Below are positions 24,869 to 35,100 of a DNA stretch of 64,000 nucleotides, piece by piece (the stretch's first letter is position 1; every line of letters begins with the position of its first letter). The stretch covers positions 182,724-246,723 of the forward strand of contig CAUDEY010000001.1 in NCBI GenBank assembly GCA_958448705.1, given 5' to 3'. Position numbers and translations under genes: made by a program. Origin of the DNA: UMGS1322 sp900550765. GTDB lineage: Bacteria > Bacillota > Clostridia > Christensenellales > QALW01. The notes beneath the pieces are model-generated. The model saw only the letters and a program-made list of their open reading frames with translations. It did no database searches and was not told where the DNA came from.

Positions 24869-26398
24869 ATGAAAATTCCCGGTATTTCATTTACAATTTC
24901 AGAGGATACCTGCAGTGAACTGAAGCAGCGCATCGATTCGTTTACCTTTAAGCCGCATGTATACAAATACGGTATGGTTGCCAAGGTAAGTGACGGTGTT
25001 ACCCGTATTACCGAGCTCTCGGGCCGGTGTTACGGCGAATTACTGGAATTCAGCAACGGCGTATTCGGTATGGTACTGGATTTGGAAGAAGACGGAGTCG
25101 GCGCAGTTATTCTAAACGCAGGGGACACCGTGAGCGTAGGGGACACTGTGCGCGGTACCGGACATACGATCGATGTTCCCGTAGGCGAATGTATACTGGG
25201 CCGAGTGATCGACCCCATCGGCAAGCCCTTAGACGGTAAGCCTTTAAATGCCGCAGAGTATTATCCCGTAGAACGCAAAGCCCCCTCTATCATAGACCGC
25301 AGTCCCGTAAACCGTCCTTTGGAGACAGGAATCCTCGCGATTGACAGTATGATCCCCATCGGCCGCGGTCAGCGCGAACTGATTATCGGTGACCGGCAAA
25401 CCGGCAAAACAACGATCGCTTTAGATACGATTCTGAATCAAAAGGGCAAAAATGTCTTGTGTATTTACTGCGCCATCGGTCAAAAAGCTTCAAACATTGC
25501 CCAAACCATACAAAAGCTTCAGACTGCGGGAGCAATGGAATACTCCATAGTAGTCGCTTCTACTGCAAGCGACAGCGCCGCAATGCAATATCTTGCTCCC
25601 TATGCAGCCTGCTCCATTGCCGAATATTTTATGGAAAGAGGGCGTGATGTTTTAGTTGTATATGACGACCTCTCCAAGCACGCTATCGCCTACCGGACCA
25701 TGTCCCTGCTGCTGCATCGGCCGCCGGGACGGGAAGCATATCCCGGCGATGTATTTTATCTGCATTCCCGCCTGCTGGAACGCTCTGCACAGCTTTCCCC
25801 ATCGCTTGGCGGCGGTTCCATGACGGCACTGCCGATCATTGAAACCATGGGCGGAAATATTTCCGCCTATATTCCCACGAATGTAATTTCTATTACCGAC
25901 GGACAAATTTATTTAGAGAGCGAACTTTTTCACAGCGGCATCCGTCCGGCGGTAAACACCGGACTCTCCGTTTCGCGTGTAGGCCGTTCGGCCCAGCATG
26001 CAGCTATGCGCGCAGTGTCGGGTTCTTTGAGAATTGAATTGGCTCAATACCGTGAAATGGCCGTATTTGCACGCTTCGGCTCGGATATCGACGAAGCGAC
26101 CAAAGAACTGCTGCACCGGGGCGAATGCTTGACCTATCTTTTAAACCAGAAAAAAGGCGCCACCTATTCCCTGGCACAAGAGGTCATTCTGCTGCTGGCC
26201 TTTCAGGAGAGGGCCTTCAAAGGCGTACCCGTTTCAGCGCTGCCCTGTGCTATTTCTTCTTTATTTGATTTTATTCATAAGAATGCATCCAGCACGGAAA
26301 TTGAAATCAATAATACCGGCGCTCTTTCAAATGAAATACAGCAGCAGTTGAAAGAAGTCCTGGCCCAATGGAGCAAAAATTATGAAAAATCTGAATGA
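24869..26398 (+). CDS. atpA: ATP synthase F1 subunit alpha
   Basis: 509 residues. Walker A GDRQTGKTTIALD, the LVVYDDLSKHAIAYR segment, the LLHRPPGREAYPGDVFYLHSRLLERSA block and the SVSRVGRSAQ region with the conserved Arg are all present. ATG at 24869 follows GGAG; the track is open 12 nt further upstream without a ribosome-binding site. It overlaps atpG by 17 nt. Confidence 0.96.
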   Translation: MKIPGISFTISEDTCSELKQRIDSFTFKPHVYKYGMVAKVSDGVTRITELSGRCYGELLEFSNGVFGMVLDLEEDGVGAVILNAGDTVSVGDTVRGTGHTIDVPVGECILGRVIDPIGKPLDGKPLNAAEYYPVERKAPSIIDRSPVNRPLETGILAIDSMIPIGRGQRELIIGDRQTGKTTIALDTILNQKGKNVLCIYCAIGQKASNIAQTIQKLQTAGAMEYSIVVASTASDSAAMQYLAPYAACSIAEYFMERGRDVLVVYDDLSKHAIAYRTMSLLLHRPPGREAYPGDVFYLHSRLLERSAQLSPSLGGGSMTALPIIETMGGNISAYIPTNVISITDGQIYLESELFHSGIRPAVNTGLSVSRVGRSAQHAAMRAVSGSLRIELAQYREMAVFARFGSDIDEATKELLHRGECLTYLLNQKKGATYSLAQEVILLLAFQERAFKGVPVSALPCAISSLFDFIHKNASSTEIEINNTGALSNEIQQQLKEVLAQWSKNYEKSE

Positions 26399-27254
26399 AA
26401 TCCGCCAACACCAACGGGCAGTAGAGCAAACACGGCAGATCACGAACGCCATGTATTTGCTCTCCACCTCCCGCATGCGCAAAGCGATGCTGCGTGTTGA
26501 TTATAACCTTACCTATATGAACCGGCTGCGCGCTACGATCAAAGATATTCTTTTAAAATCCGAATCACTGCAGCACTTATATGCCGGGCTTGAAAGTCAC
26601 GGAAAAGCACTTTTTATTGTAATTTCCAGCGATAAAGGCATGTGCGGTTCCTATAATTCTTCTGTTTTAAATTTAGCCATGGAAAAACTGCAGCAGTTTC
26701 CTTCCGGCCAGGTCGGATCAATCGGCCTGTTCGGCAATGAATATTTTGCTTCGCATAAAATAGAACCGGTAGTAGAATGGTTCGGGGCCTCACAAAAGCC
26801 ATCTTTGTTCTACGCCCGCCAGATCGGGGAAGGCGCATTGAATATGTACATGCAGAATGCAGTAGATGAAGTATACGTCGTATACACGCACTACAAAAAC
26901 GTAAGCATACAAACACCGCGGTGTATCCGCCTTCTTCCGCTGAACATCCGCGATTTCGACGATATCAGCGTCGAATACGAATACTCCGCCGATGTGCTCT
27001 ATTCCCCTACCCCTGAAAAAGTATTCGACCGCATCGTGCCGCAGTACGTGATCGGTATGATTTACGATATGCTGAATCTCTCCTCCGCGTCCGAGCACGC
27101 AGCACGTATGAACGCCATGCAAAACGCTACCAATAACGCCGATAAAATGCTCCGCAGCCTGAAAGACGAATACAATGCCACCAGGCAGCTGGCCATCACA
27201 AACGAAATTACCGAAATAGCCGCCTCCAGCGAGCTGTTGCGAAGATCTGTTTAA
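26382..27254 (+). CDS. atpG: ATP synthase F1 subunit gamma
   Basis: 290 residues forming the central stalk. The N-terminal helix IRQHQRAVEQTRQITNAMYLLSTSRMRKA, the Rossmann-like part with ISSDKGMCGSYNSSV, and the C-terminal helix SEHAARMNAMQNATNNADKML...RQLAITNEITEI are all typical. ATG follows GGAG within the end of atpA. Confidence 0.95.
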   Translation: MKNLNEIRQHQRAVEQTRQITNAMYLLSTSRMRKAMLRVDYNLTYMNRLRATIKDILLKSESLQHLYAGLESHGKALFIVISSDKGMCGSYNSSVLNLAMEKLQQFPSGQVGSIGLFGNEYFASHKIEPVVEWFGASQKPSLFYARQIGEGALNMYMQNAVDEVYVVYTHYKNVSIQTPRCIRLLPLNIRDFDDISVEYEYSADVLYSPTPEKVFDRIVPQYVIGMIYDMLNLSSASEHAARMNAMQNATNNADKMLRSLKDEYNATRQLAITNEITEIAASSELLRRSV

Positions 27255-27266
27255 AGGGTGAAAAAT

Positions 27267-28646
27267 ATGAAATATACAGGTTGCATCATAAAAATCACAG
27301 GCCCTGTCGTCGAGCTGCGCTTTGACCGTGGAGAGCAGCCGCCGATCAATTCTCTGGTAACCTCAGAAAACGGGCTTCATATGGAAATCGTTGCCCATAA
27401 GGGAAAGGGCGAAGTAAGCTGTGTGGCATTAGAAGCCACTGAAGGAACTGTTTGCGGCACACTGGTAGAAAGTGACGGAGAATGCATCAAGGTTCCCGTA
27501 GGAAAACCAGTGATCGGACGAGTAGTGGATGTTTTAGGGCGCCCCATTGACGGCAAGGGCGATATTCAGGCTGATGTCTATATGCCGATCCACCGCATCG
27601 CGCCTCCTTTGGAAAATCAAAAGCCTACTACCGAATTATTGGAAACCGGAATCAAAGTAATTGACCTGCTCGTTCCTTATGCCAAAGGCGGAAAGATCGG
27701 CCTGTTCGGCGGCGCGGGAGTCGGCAAAACCGTACTGATTATGGAAATGATCCATAATGTAGCCATAAATCACGGTTCTTATTCTGTTTTTACCGGCGTA
27801 GGCGAACGTTCCCGCGAGGGCAATGAACTAATGAGCGATATGCAAAAAAGCGGTGTTATGGATAAATCTATTTTAGCTTTCGGGCAAATGAACGAGCCTT
27901 CCGGAAGCAGAATGCGTATTGCCTATACGGGACTTACAATGGCTGAATATCTGCGCGATGTACAAAAACAAGATGTTCTGCTTTTTATTGATAATATTTA
28001 CCGTTTTGTACAGGCCGGAAACGAAGTAAGCGCGCTGTTGGGACGCTTACCCAGTGCGGTAGGCTATCAGCCTACCCTTGCCAACGAATTGGGAGCCCTG
28101 CAGGAGCGCATTGCCTCCACTGACGATGGTTCTATTACCTCCGTCCAGGCCGTTTATGTTCCCGCAGATGACCTTACCGACCCCGCTCCGGCTACAATTT
28201 TCAACCATTTAGATGCCATTACCGTGCTCTCACGCAGTATTTCTGAGCAAGGTATTTATCCGGCGGTAGATCCCATTGAAAGCTCCAGCCGCGTCCTTGA
28301 GCCTGAAATTGTAGGACAAAAGCATTATGATACCGCACGGCGCGTGCAAGAATGCCTGCAGCGCTATGCAGAACTGAAGGATATCATCGCTATTTTAGGC
28401 ATGGAAGAACTTTCTCCCGAAGACCGTCTGACCGTCTACCGAGCCAGAAAAATTCAGCGGTTCCTCTCTCAGCCCATGAGCGTTGCCGAAGGGTTTACCG
28501 GACAAAAAGGTAAATTTGTTCCTTTGGAAAAAACCGTTGACAGCTTCAGCCAAATCATTAACGGCGAGGCCGATGACTTACCTGAGGCTGCCTTCTTTAT
28601 GGTAGGCGATATCGACGAGGTCAGAGAGAAGGCGAAAACACTGTGA
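27267..28646 (+). CDS. atpD: ATP synthase F1 subunit beta (catalytic)
   Basis: 459 residues with Walker A GGAGVGKTVLIMEMI, the catalytic Glu/Arg segment GVGERSREGNEL, Walker B VLLFIDNIYRF and the conserved LGRLPSAVGYQPTLA. ATG at 27267 lies 8 nt after AAAGGG; a GTG at 27258 within the ribosome-binding site was rejected. The stop overlaps the GTG start of atpC. Confidence 0.97.
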   Translation: MKYTGCIIKITGPVVELRFDRGEQPPINSLVTSENGLHMEIVAHKGKGEVSCVALEATEGTVCGTLVESDGECIKVPVGKPVIGRVVDVLGRPIDGKGDIQADVYMPIHRIAPPLENQKPTTELLETGIKVIDLLVPYAKGGKIGLFGGAGVGKTVLIMEMIHNVAINHGSYSVFTGVGERSREGNELMSDMQKSGVMDKSILAFGQMNEPSGSRMRIAYTGLTMAEYLRDVQKQDVLLFIDNIYRFVQAGNEVSALLGRLPSAVGYQPTLANELGALQERIASTDDGSITSVQAVYVPADDLTDPAPATIFNHLDAITVLSRSISEQGIYPAVDPIESSSRVLEPEIVGQKHYDTARRVQECLQRYAELKDIIAILGMEELSPEDRLTVYRARKIQRFLSQPMSVAEGFTGQKGKFVPLEKTVDSFSQIINGEADDLPEAAFFMVGDIDEVREKAKTL

Positions 28647-29044
28647 ATTTTAAACTGGAAATTATAACGCCGGAAAAGCAATTTCTTGAAACACAGGCCG
28701 AAGCGGTTACTGTAAAGTGCCCTGACGGCGAACTTACTGTTTTAAAGGGGCACCAGCCGATGATCGCCGCCATTTCCATCGGCGAATTAAAGATCAAAGA
28801 AAATGGGCAATGGCGCAGTGCAATAGGCTCTCAAGGCTTTATGGAGGTACGGCCGGATGAAGTAATCATCTTTACCCAGGCCTGTGAATGGCCGGAAGAA
28901 GTCGATGAAGCACGAGCCCTGCGCGCAAAAGAACGGGCCCTGGAAAAGCTGCGGCAAAAACAAAGTATTTATGAAAGTAAACATGCTAAAGTTTCCCTGG
29001 CACGCGCTATGGCGCGTTTGAGTGCAATTCATAAGCGCAAATAG
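28643..29044 (+). CDS. atpC: ATP synthase F1 subunit epsilon
   Basis: 133 residues: N-terminal beta-sandwich (LEIITPEKQFLE...TVLKGHQPMIAAI) and two C-terminal helices rich in Arg, Lys and Ala. GTG start overlaps the atpD stop. It closes the operon, which is followed by a strong terminator. Confidence 0.95.
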   Translation: MNFKLEIITPEKQFLETQAEAVTVKCPDGELTVLKGHQPMIAAISIGELKIKENGQWRSAIGSQGFMEVRPDEVIIFTQACEWPEEVDEARALRAKERALEKLRQKQSIYESKHAKVSLARAMARLSAIHKRK

Positions 29045-29045
29045 T

Positions 29046-29077
29046 AAAGCCTTCCCTGCAGGAAGGCTTTATTTTAT
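29046..29077 (+). terminator. Terminator of the atp operon
   Basis: AAAGCCTTCC and GGAAGGCTTT pair around CTGCA, followed by ATTTTAT, directly after the atpC stop. Confidence 0.93.
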
Positions 29078-29188
29078 AAAGGCTGAACCCGGTATTTTAC
29101 AGGCAGCCTTCCTATTTTTTCTGCCGGCGGGCAGCCGCATGTTCGCTGCGCCGGCCAAAACCACTTTGCTCTGCCCGTCCAAAGAGAT

Positions 29189-31108
29189 TTACAGCTCATT
29201 GACCGGCGGACGGCAGGAAAAATTTCGGCAAACGTAAAATGTCGTTTTATCATTTAGCAGAGGATATGCTTCGGATGGTTCAAAGAGCACGGTCACCAGT
29301 TCATCATACCGGAATTTTTTCTTTAATTTTTCAAGTTCTTCCGTCTGCTTTAATACAACGGTCACATGTGCCGGAGGAAATTCTTTCATCAAAAGCGCTA
29401 AATAGTAAAAGCTTTGCCCCGTACCCGCGCGCCCGGCACACGCATAAAGCTGTTCCCGGGCCTTTCGTTCAATATCACGGTCCTCAAACAGCAGAGAGAG
29501 TTTTACCAGATTATAAGCCATTACCGAATTGCCACTGGGAGCCGCGCCGTCATAAAATTCCTTTGTTTCAAAAACAAGCTTTCGTTCCTCTTTGCCGCTG
29601 AAATAAAATCCACCGTATTCGGCATCACTGAAATCAGAAATAACTTTTGTGCACAGGTCCAGCGCCTGAACCAAATAGTCCTGTATAAAAAAAGTTTCAT
29701 ACATCTCCAGCAATGCAAAAGCGGTAAACGCATAATCGTCCAAAAATCCTTTGCCGCTGAGAATACCTTCGCAGCTTCCGTGAAAAAGCGTTCCCTTTCG
29801 GTAAAGCTCTGCATTCAGAAAGGCTGCGCATTCCTTTGCGGCGCTGCCGTATCGTTCATCCCCGGAAGCACGATACAGCCGTGCCAATGCCGCTATGGTC
29901 AGCGCATTCCAGGCGGTAAGAATTTTTTTATCCGTCTGTAATTCCATCCGTCGGCAGCGATACCGATATAACTTTTCCAGTGTCTCCTTTGAGGCCTCCT
30001 GCGAATCTGCTCCCAGCAGATTCGGAATACTTCTCCCCTCAAAATTCCCCTCCGGTATAACACCGTAATTCCTGCAAAAGCTTCTGCCTTCCTCCGTACC
30101 CAAAACATCCAGGATTTCCCGGGGCTCAAACACATAATACCTGCCCTCGCCGCCGGCACTATCGGCATCCTGTGCACTAAAGAATGCTCCTTCAGGCGCA
30201 GCCATCTCCCGCAAAAGATAATCTGCGGTTTTTTCTGCTACTTTTTTATAAAATTCATTCTGTGTAATAAAAAATGCTTCCGTATACGTTAAAATCAGCA
30301 AAGCATTATCATAGAGCATCTTTTCAAAATGAGGTACAAGAAAATACCGGTCTGTGGAATACCGGCAAAATCCATAGCCGATATGATCAAAAATACCGCC
30401 GCGGTACATCTGCCGCAAGGTTTTTTCCACCATAGATAAAATTTGAGAATCTTCTGTTTTTTGTGAATACGCCAATAAAAACAGCAAATCACAGGGCATA
30501 GGAAATTTGGGGGAACGGCCAAACCCCCCGAACCTATCATCAAAGCTGCTTTTCAGCACCGCTGCCGCCTCTTCCGCTAAAGAAAACTCTGCTTTACGTT
30601 CTTCTTTTTGCTGTTTTGAAAAAAGCAATGTAATCTCCTGTGCAGAGGAAAGCAGTGCTTCTCTATCCTTTTGCCATCGGTCTTTTATTGTAAAAAGCAA
30701 ATCCATAAACCCTGGTAAGCCGACGCGGGCCTTTGGGGGAAAATACGTTCCGGCAAAAAATGGTTTTTGATCCGGCGTCATAAAAATGCTGGCGGGCCAT
30801 CCGCCGCTGCCAGTAAAGGCCTGACACACAGGCATATAAGCACTGTCAATATCCGGCCGCTCCTCACGGTCCACCTTAATGGAGATAAAATAGCGGTTCA
30901 AAAGTGCAGCTACAGCTTCATCCTCAAAGCTTTCATGGGCCATTACATGGCACCAATGGCAGGTACTGTAGCCAATACTCAAGAATACAGGTTTATCTTC
31001 CCGTTTTGCTTTTAAAAAAGCTTCCTCCCCCCAGGGATACCAATCCACAGGATTTTCACTGTGCTGCAAAAGATACGGACTGCTTTGATCGGCTAAATGA
31101 TTTTTCAT
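29189..31108 (-). CDS. Thioredoxin-fold DUF255 protein (YyaL/SPATA20-like)
   Basis: 639 residues. The N-terminus HLADQSSPYLLQHSENPVDWYPWGEEAF and the redox-like CHWC in GYSTCHWCHVMAHESFED define the DUF255 thioredoxin-like domain. The remaining ~450 residues form an (alpha/alpha)6 barrel like cellobiose-epimerase or GH-type toroids. The physiological role of the family is unknown. ATG at 31108 is used after GAGGTGAG; the frame could also start at GTG 31117. Monocistronic. Confidence 0.88.
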   Translation of the reverse strand: MKNHLADQSSPYLLQHSENPVDWYPWGEEAFLKAKREDKPVFLSIGYSTCHWCHVMAHESFEDEAVAALLNRYFISIKVDREERPDIDSAYMPVCQAFTGSGGWPASIFMTPDQKPFFAGTYFPPKARVGLPGFMDLLFTIKDRWQKDREALLSSAQEITLLFSKQQKEERKAEFSLAEEAAAVLKSSFDDRFGGFGRSPKFPMPCDLLFLLAYSQKTEDSQILSMVEKTLRQMYRGGIFDHIGYGFCRYSTDRYFLVPHFEKMLYDNALLILTYTEAFFITQNEFYKKVAEKTADYLLREMAAPEGAFFSAQDADSAGGEGRYYVFEPREILDVLGTEEGRSFCRNYGVIPEGNFEGRSIPNLLGADSQEASKETLEKLYRYRCRRMELQTDKKILTAWNALTIAALARLYRASGDERYGSAAKECAAFLNAELYRKGTLFHGSCEGILSGKGFLDDYAFTAFALLEMYETFFIQDYLVQALDLCTKVISDFSDAEYGGFYFSGKEERKLVFETKEFYDGAAPSGNSVMAYNLVKLSLLFEDRDIERKAREQLYACAGRAGTGQSFYYLALLMKEFPPAHVTVVLKQTEELEKLKKKFRYDELVTVLFEPSEAYPLLNDKTTFYVCRNFSCRPPVNEL

Positions 31109-31184
31109 ATTCCTCACCTCAGCACTATTATTTCCTGTTTTACCTTATTTTTTCAAAAATCACAAAACAATAATATGCTTTTTC

Positions 31185-31213
31185 TTGAATCTGCCGCCAA
31201 ACTGTGCTAAAAT
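31185..31213 (+). promoter_or_regulatory. Promoter of the second AraC regulator
   Basis: TTGAAT (31185-31190), 17 nt and TAAAAT (31208-31213), 28 nt before the ATG at 31241. Confidence 0.7.
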
Positions 31214-31240
31214 AAAAAAAAGATCGTGTGGTGAGCAGCA

Positions 31241-32029
31241 ATGAAAATCTTTTATGAAAACTGGCATGACCGAATCCACGTAGCAAAACGCAAGGGCTTT
31301 GCTTTTGCTAATCATATGCATGATATGGTGGAGATCGTGTATCTGACAAAAGGAACCGTGGATGTCAGTTGCAACGGTGCCTGCTACCGACTTAGGCCGG
31401 GCGAACTCTTTATTGTTTTTCCCAACCTGATGCACGCATACTCCCATACGGAAGCCGTGGCAGGCTACTTTGCCATCTTTGAATCAAATATCCTAAAAAG
31501 CTTTGGGGAAAGCTTTTCCTCCCGGATACCTGTGCATCCCATCGTGAGTGCAGAAGCTCTTTCACCTAAAATTCCTCTGCTTTTTGAAGAAGCGATAGAA
31601 ACTTTTGTCAATGACGGGCCCTTTAAAAACCAAAAACTTTTCGCCTTAATGATACTGCTGCTTTCACAGGTATTGGAAAAACTAAAATTTTGTAAAAATA
31701 AAACTCTAAATATGGATACCGCCTCTCAGATTTTTGCCTACTGCAATGAAAACTTCAGTGAAAGCATCCATCTGGATTCAGTAGCCGACGCGCTTTCCAT
31801 CAGCAAATATCATATTATTAGAATTTTCAGAGAAAAGCTGAACACAACCTTTCAAGCCTATATCAACAGACTCCGCATCGAAAAAGCAAAGCAGCTTCTA
31901 ACAGAAACTTCCGATTCCATTACAGAAATTTCCATAAAAACCGGCTACAATACGATCCGCAGCTTTAATCGGGCTTTTTTAGCCGATACCGGACTTTCTC
32001 CTTCTCAATACCGGAAGCTGGAAAAATAA
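31241..32029 (+). CDS. AraC-family transcriptional regulator
   Basis: 262 residues. N-terminal cupin (FANHMHDMVEIVYLTKGTVDVSCNG...LRPGELFIVFPNLMHAY) and C-terminal double helix-turn-helix ending TGYNTIRSFNRAFLADTGLSPSQYRK. It lies directly upstream of, and in the same direction as, the giant GH3 gene but is separated from it by a strong terminator. It probably regulates that gene or another carbohydrate gene nearby; the target is inferred from position only. Confidence 0.88.
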   Translation: MKIFYENWHDRIHVAKRKGFAFANHMHDMVEIVYLTKGTVDVSCNGACYRLRPGELFIVFPNLMHAYSHTEAVAGYFAIFESNILKSFGESFSSRIPVHPIVSAEALSPKIPLLFEEAIETFVNDGPFKNQKLFALMILLLSQVLEKLKFCKNKTLNMDTASQIFAYCNENFSESIHLDSVADALSISKYHIIRIFREKLNTTFQAYINRLRIEKAKQLLTETSDSITEISIKTGYNTIRSFNRAFLADTGLSPSQYRKLEK

Positions 32030-32060
32030 AAGTGAAATTTCGCCACTTTACGTCTAATGG

Positions 32061-32100
32061 CCTTTCAGAAAATGTCTTGCATTTTCCGAAAGGTTTTTTT
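32061..32100 (+). terminator. Terminator after the AraC gene
   Basis: CCTTTCAGAAAATG and CATTTTCCGAAAGG form a 14-bp stem with one mismatch, followed by seven T residues. Confidence 0.93.
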
Positions 32101-32149
32101 ACACTTATTTATGAGAAAATAATAAATTTTTTTTGAAAGGAAGATGACT

Positions 32150-35100
32150 ATGAAATTTATAAAAAGGCTCGGCGCAGTTGCATTAGCTGCAGCAGTGGCA
32201 TTGTGCATTTTGCCCTCACCTGCTGCATCGGCCGCAGCCAATCCCAATGGCAGCGCCGTAGCACGCCAAATTATGGATGAGGGTATGGTGCTTTTAAAAA
32301 ACCAGAACAACGCCCTGCCATTAACGCATTCGAAAACGATCGCACTCTTCGGGGAATCACAGGTAGCGGCATATAACAATTCCGTCGATACGCTGACGCC
32401 CCAGAACGGCTATATTGCATTTGGTGCCGGTTCCGCCAAAGCACTGGGAAGTTCAAAAATGGTCGCACCGCTGGACGCGTTCCGCGAAGCGCAGAGCAAT
32501 GGTGAAATCACCCTTTTTGAAGAGCTTTCTCAAAAATATGAAGCAAATCCTAAATATATTCCGGACGAAGCCATGTATAATGCTGCAGCTGCGGCCTGTG
32601 ATACCGCAGTCGTCTTTATCCGCCGCTGGGTAGGAGAATGCATTGATATGAAAAAAGAAGATTGGTATCTGTCTACAGCGGAAAAGCAGATGCTGACAAC
32701 ACTCACCCAAAAATTTGCCACGGTAATCGCCGTGCTGAACACACCCGCACCAATCGATACTTCCTGGGCTGTAGGTGACGTTCCTGGCATCGATATCGAT
32801 GCCGTACTGTTTGCCGGCTATGGCGGCGCCCAGGGCGGCTACGGAATTGCCGACGTCCTTTTAGGCAAAGTGAATCCCTCCGGTAAATTAGTGGATACCT
32901 ATGCCAAAGATCTGTATGATTATCCTACTACAGAAACCTTTTTCAGCAATAGCACCGTGGAATACCGCGAAGATATTTTCCTGGGCTACCGGTATTTTGA
33001 AACCTTTGACCCTACATATTCCAAAGTCAATTATGAATTTGGATTCGGCCTTTCCTATACGGATTTTACTTTGACGACAGAAGATTTTTCTTCTGACGGC
33101 GAAACAGCAACGATAAAAGTAAAAGTAAAAAATACCGGCGCAGTTTCCGGAAAGGAAACCGTACAGGTGTACTTTTCCGCACCCCAAAAAGGAACAGGAA
33201 GCGCCAAACTCAGTAAGGCCGCAAAGGAGCTCTGTGCCTTTGAAAAAACTAAACTCCTTCCCCCCGGTGCTGAACAAACGCTTACCCTTACCTTTGCGAT
33301 AAATGACATGGCGCAGTATGATGATACCGGCGCTGCCGGCCATAAATCTGCCTACATACTGGAAGCCGGAGAATACGGTATATTTGTAGGAAACTCTATT
33401 AAAGACGCGGGTACACGCCGCGCCGGAACTATTGTGATCGACGAAGTAAAAGTAATAGAACAGCTGACCGAGCAGTGCAGTACCAATCTGAACGAACGTT
33501 TAACTGCCGACGGCACTTATGAATCCCTGCATCAAAGCACCCCGGAAAGCATCCTGCTGGAAGCCGGCGGAACCCTGACGGTTGAAGCAGAAAACTATAT
33601 CTCCACAAGCTCCTCCAACCAAAATTATAAACCAACCGCCGAAAGCTTCAGCGGATACCTATATCAGCCAGAAACAGGCTCCTGGGAAATGTATGCGGGC
33701 AAAAGCTTAGGTACACTTTGGCCTGCTGACTCCAACGCTGTTTATCAAATAGAAGTTGAGGAGGCCGGCGTCTATGCCGTCACCTTCCGCGTTGCCTCAA
33801 ATTCGGAAAACAATAGCTTTGATGTTTTAACTTCCACTGACGGCAATACATATACTTCACAGAATCTGCCGATCTCCATGCCCAACACCTATGCATTGGG
33901 CGGAAACAAATCACAATATTTCAGCTTTATGGATATCAGCGGTTATGCCCTTTCCCTGCAAAAGGGAACCAACTATATTAAAATTGCCAAGAAGGTCTCC
34001 AGTACTGCGCCGAATATCGATTCCTTCACCCTTTCCGGCGATACTATCTTTTGCGAGGCGGAAAATTTTATTGAGGCCGATTCCTCAAATAATACCTATA
34101 AACCTAAAAAAGAGAGTTTTACCGGCTATCTTTACAACGCTGCGGCAAATTCCTGGCAAGCATATTCAGGGGAAGTCCTTGCGCAAATGTGGCCGGCCGG
34201 TTCCTATGCAATCTATCAGATCCATGCGCCGAAGGACGGTATTTACGGCCTAACCCTCCGGGTAGCATCCAATAAAGATACCAGCAGCAATTCTTTCGGT
34301 ATCGCTGTTGCACCGGAAAACGGCAATTTCACAACAAAAGAAATCTCCATACAAATTCCCAATACCAATACCCTTTCGGAAGGAAAAAGCCAGTATCACA
34401 GCTATATCGATACACAGGCCTGCGCCGTAGAGTTGCATGAAGGAATCAATTACATAAAAATATTCACACTCACCACGAGCGTTCCCAATATCGATTCCTT
34501 TACCTTTACTTTAAAAAAAGAAGAGCTGCGCTATGCAGCAGCAGGATATCTCTCAGCCGATTCCGACACCGCGGCAAAACCCAAAATCGAAAGCTTTTCC
34601 GATGGCTGCCTGCGCAGCGAACCCTCCAATACCTGGGAAAGTTACAGCGGAAAAGCCTTGGCCAGTATGTATGGAGACGGCGCTTACGCGGTGTATGCGC
34701 TCCAAGTTCCCCAAACCGGTCAATATTCCGTTCGTTTCCGTATCGCTTCGGGGCGGGACAATGCTGACAATTCCTTTGATATCGCGCTTTCGGATGACAA
34801 CAGTGTGTATACGCCGCAAAACCTTTCCATTGCTGTACCCAATACGGCTGCATTAAGCGGAAAATCCACCTGGCACAGCTACATCGATACACAAGAGTAT
34901 ACCATTTCCCTGCAGGAAGGAATCAACTATCTTAAAATTTTACGGAAGACTACCGCAATTCCCAATATCGAATCTTTTGTTCTCTCCCTGCAAGCGGATA
35001 CCCCCGGCGCCGCGCCGCAGGAGCCTGAGCAAACGGGAGATATCATAAAACTGGAAGATGTTTCCGAAGGCAGAGCCACTTTAGAGGACTTTACCGCGCA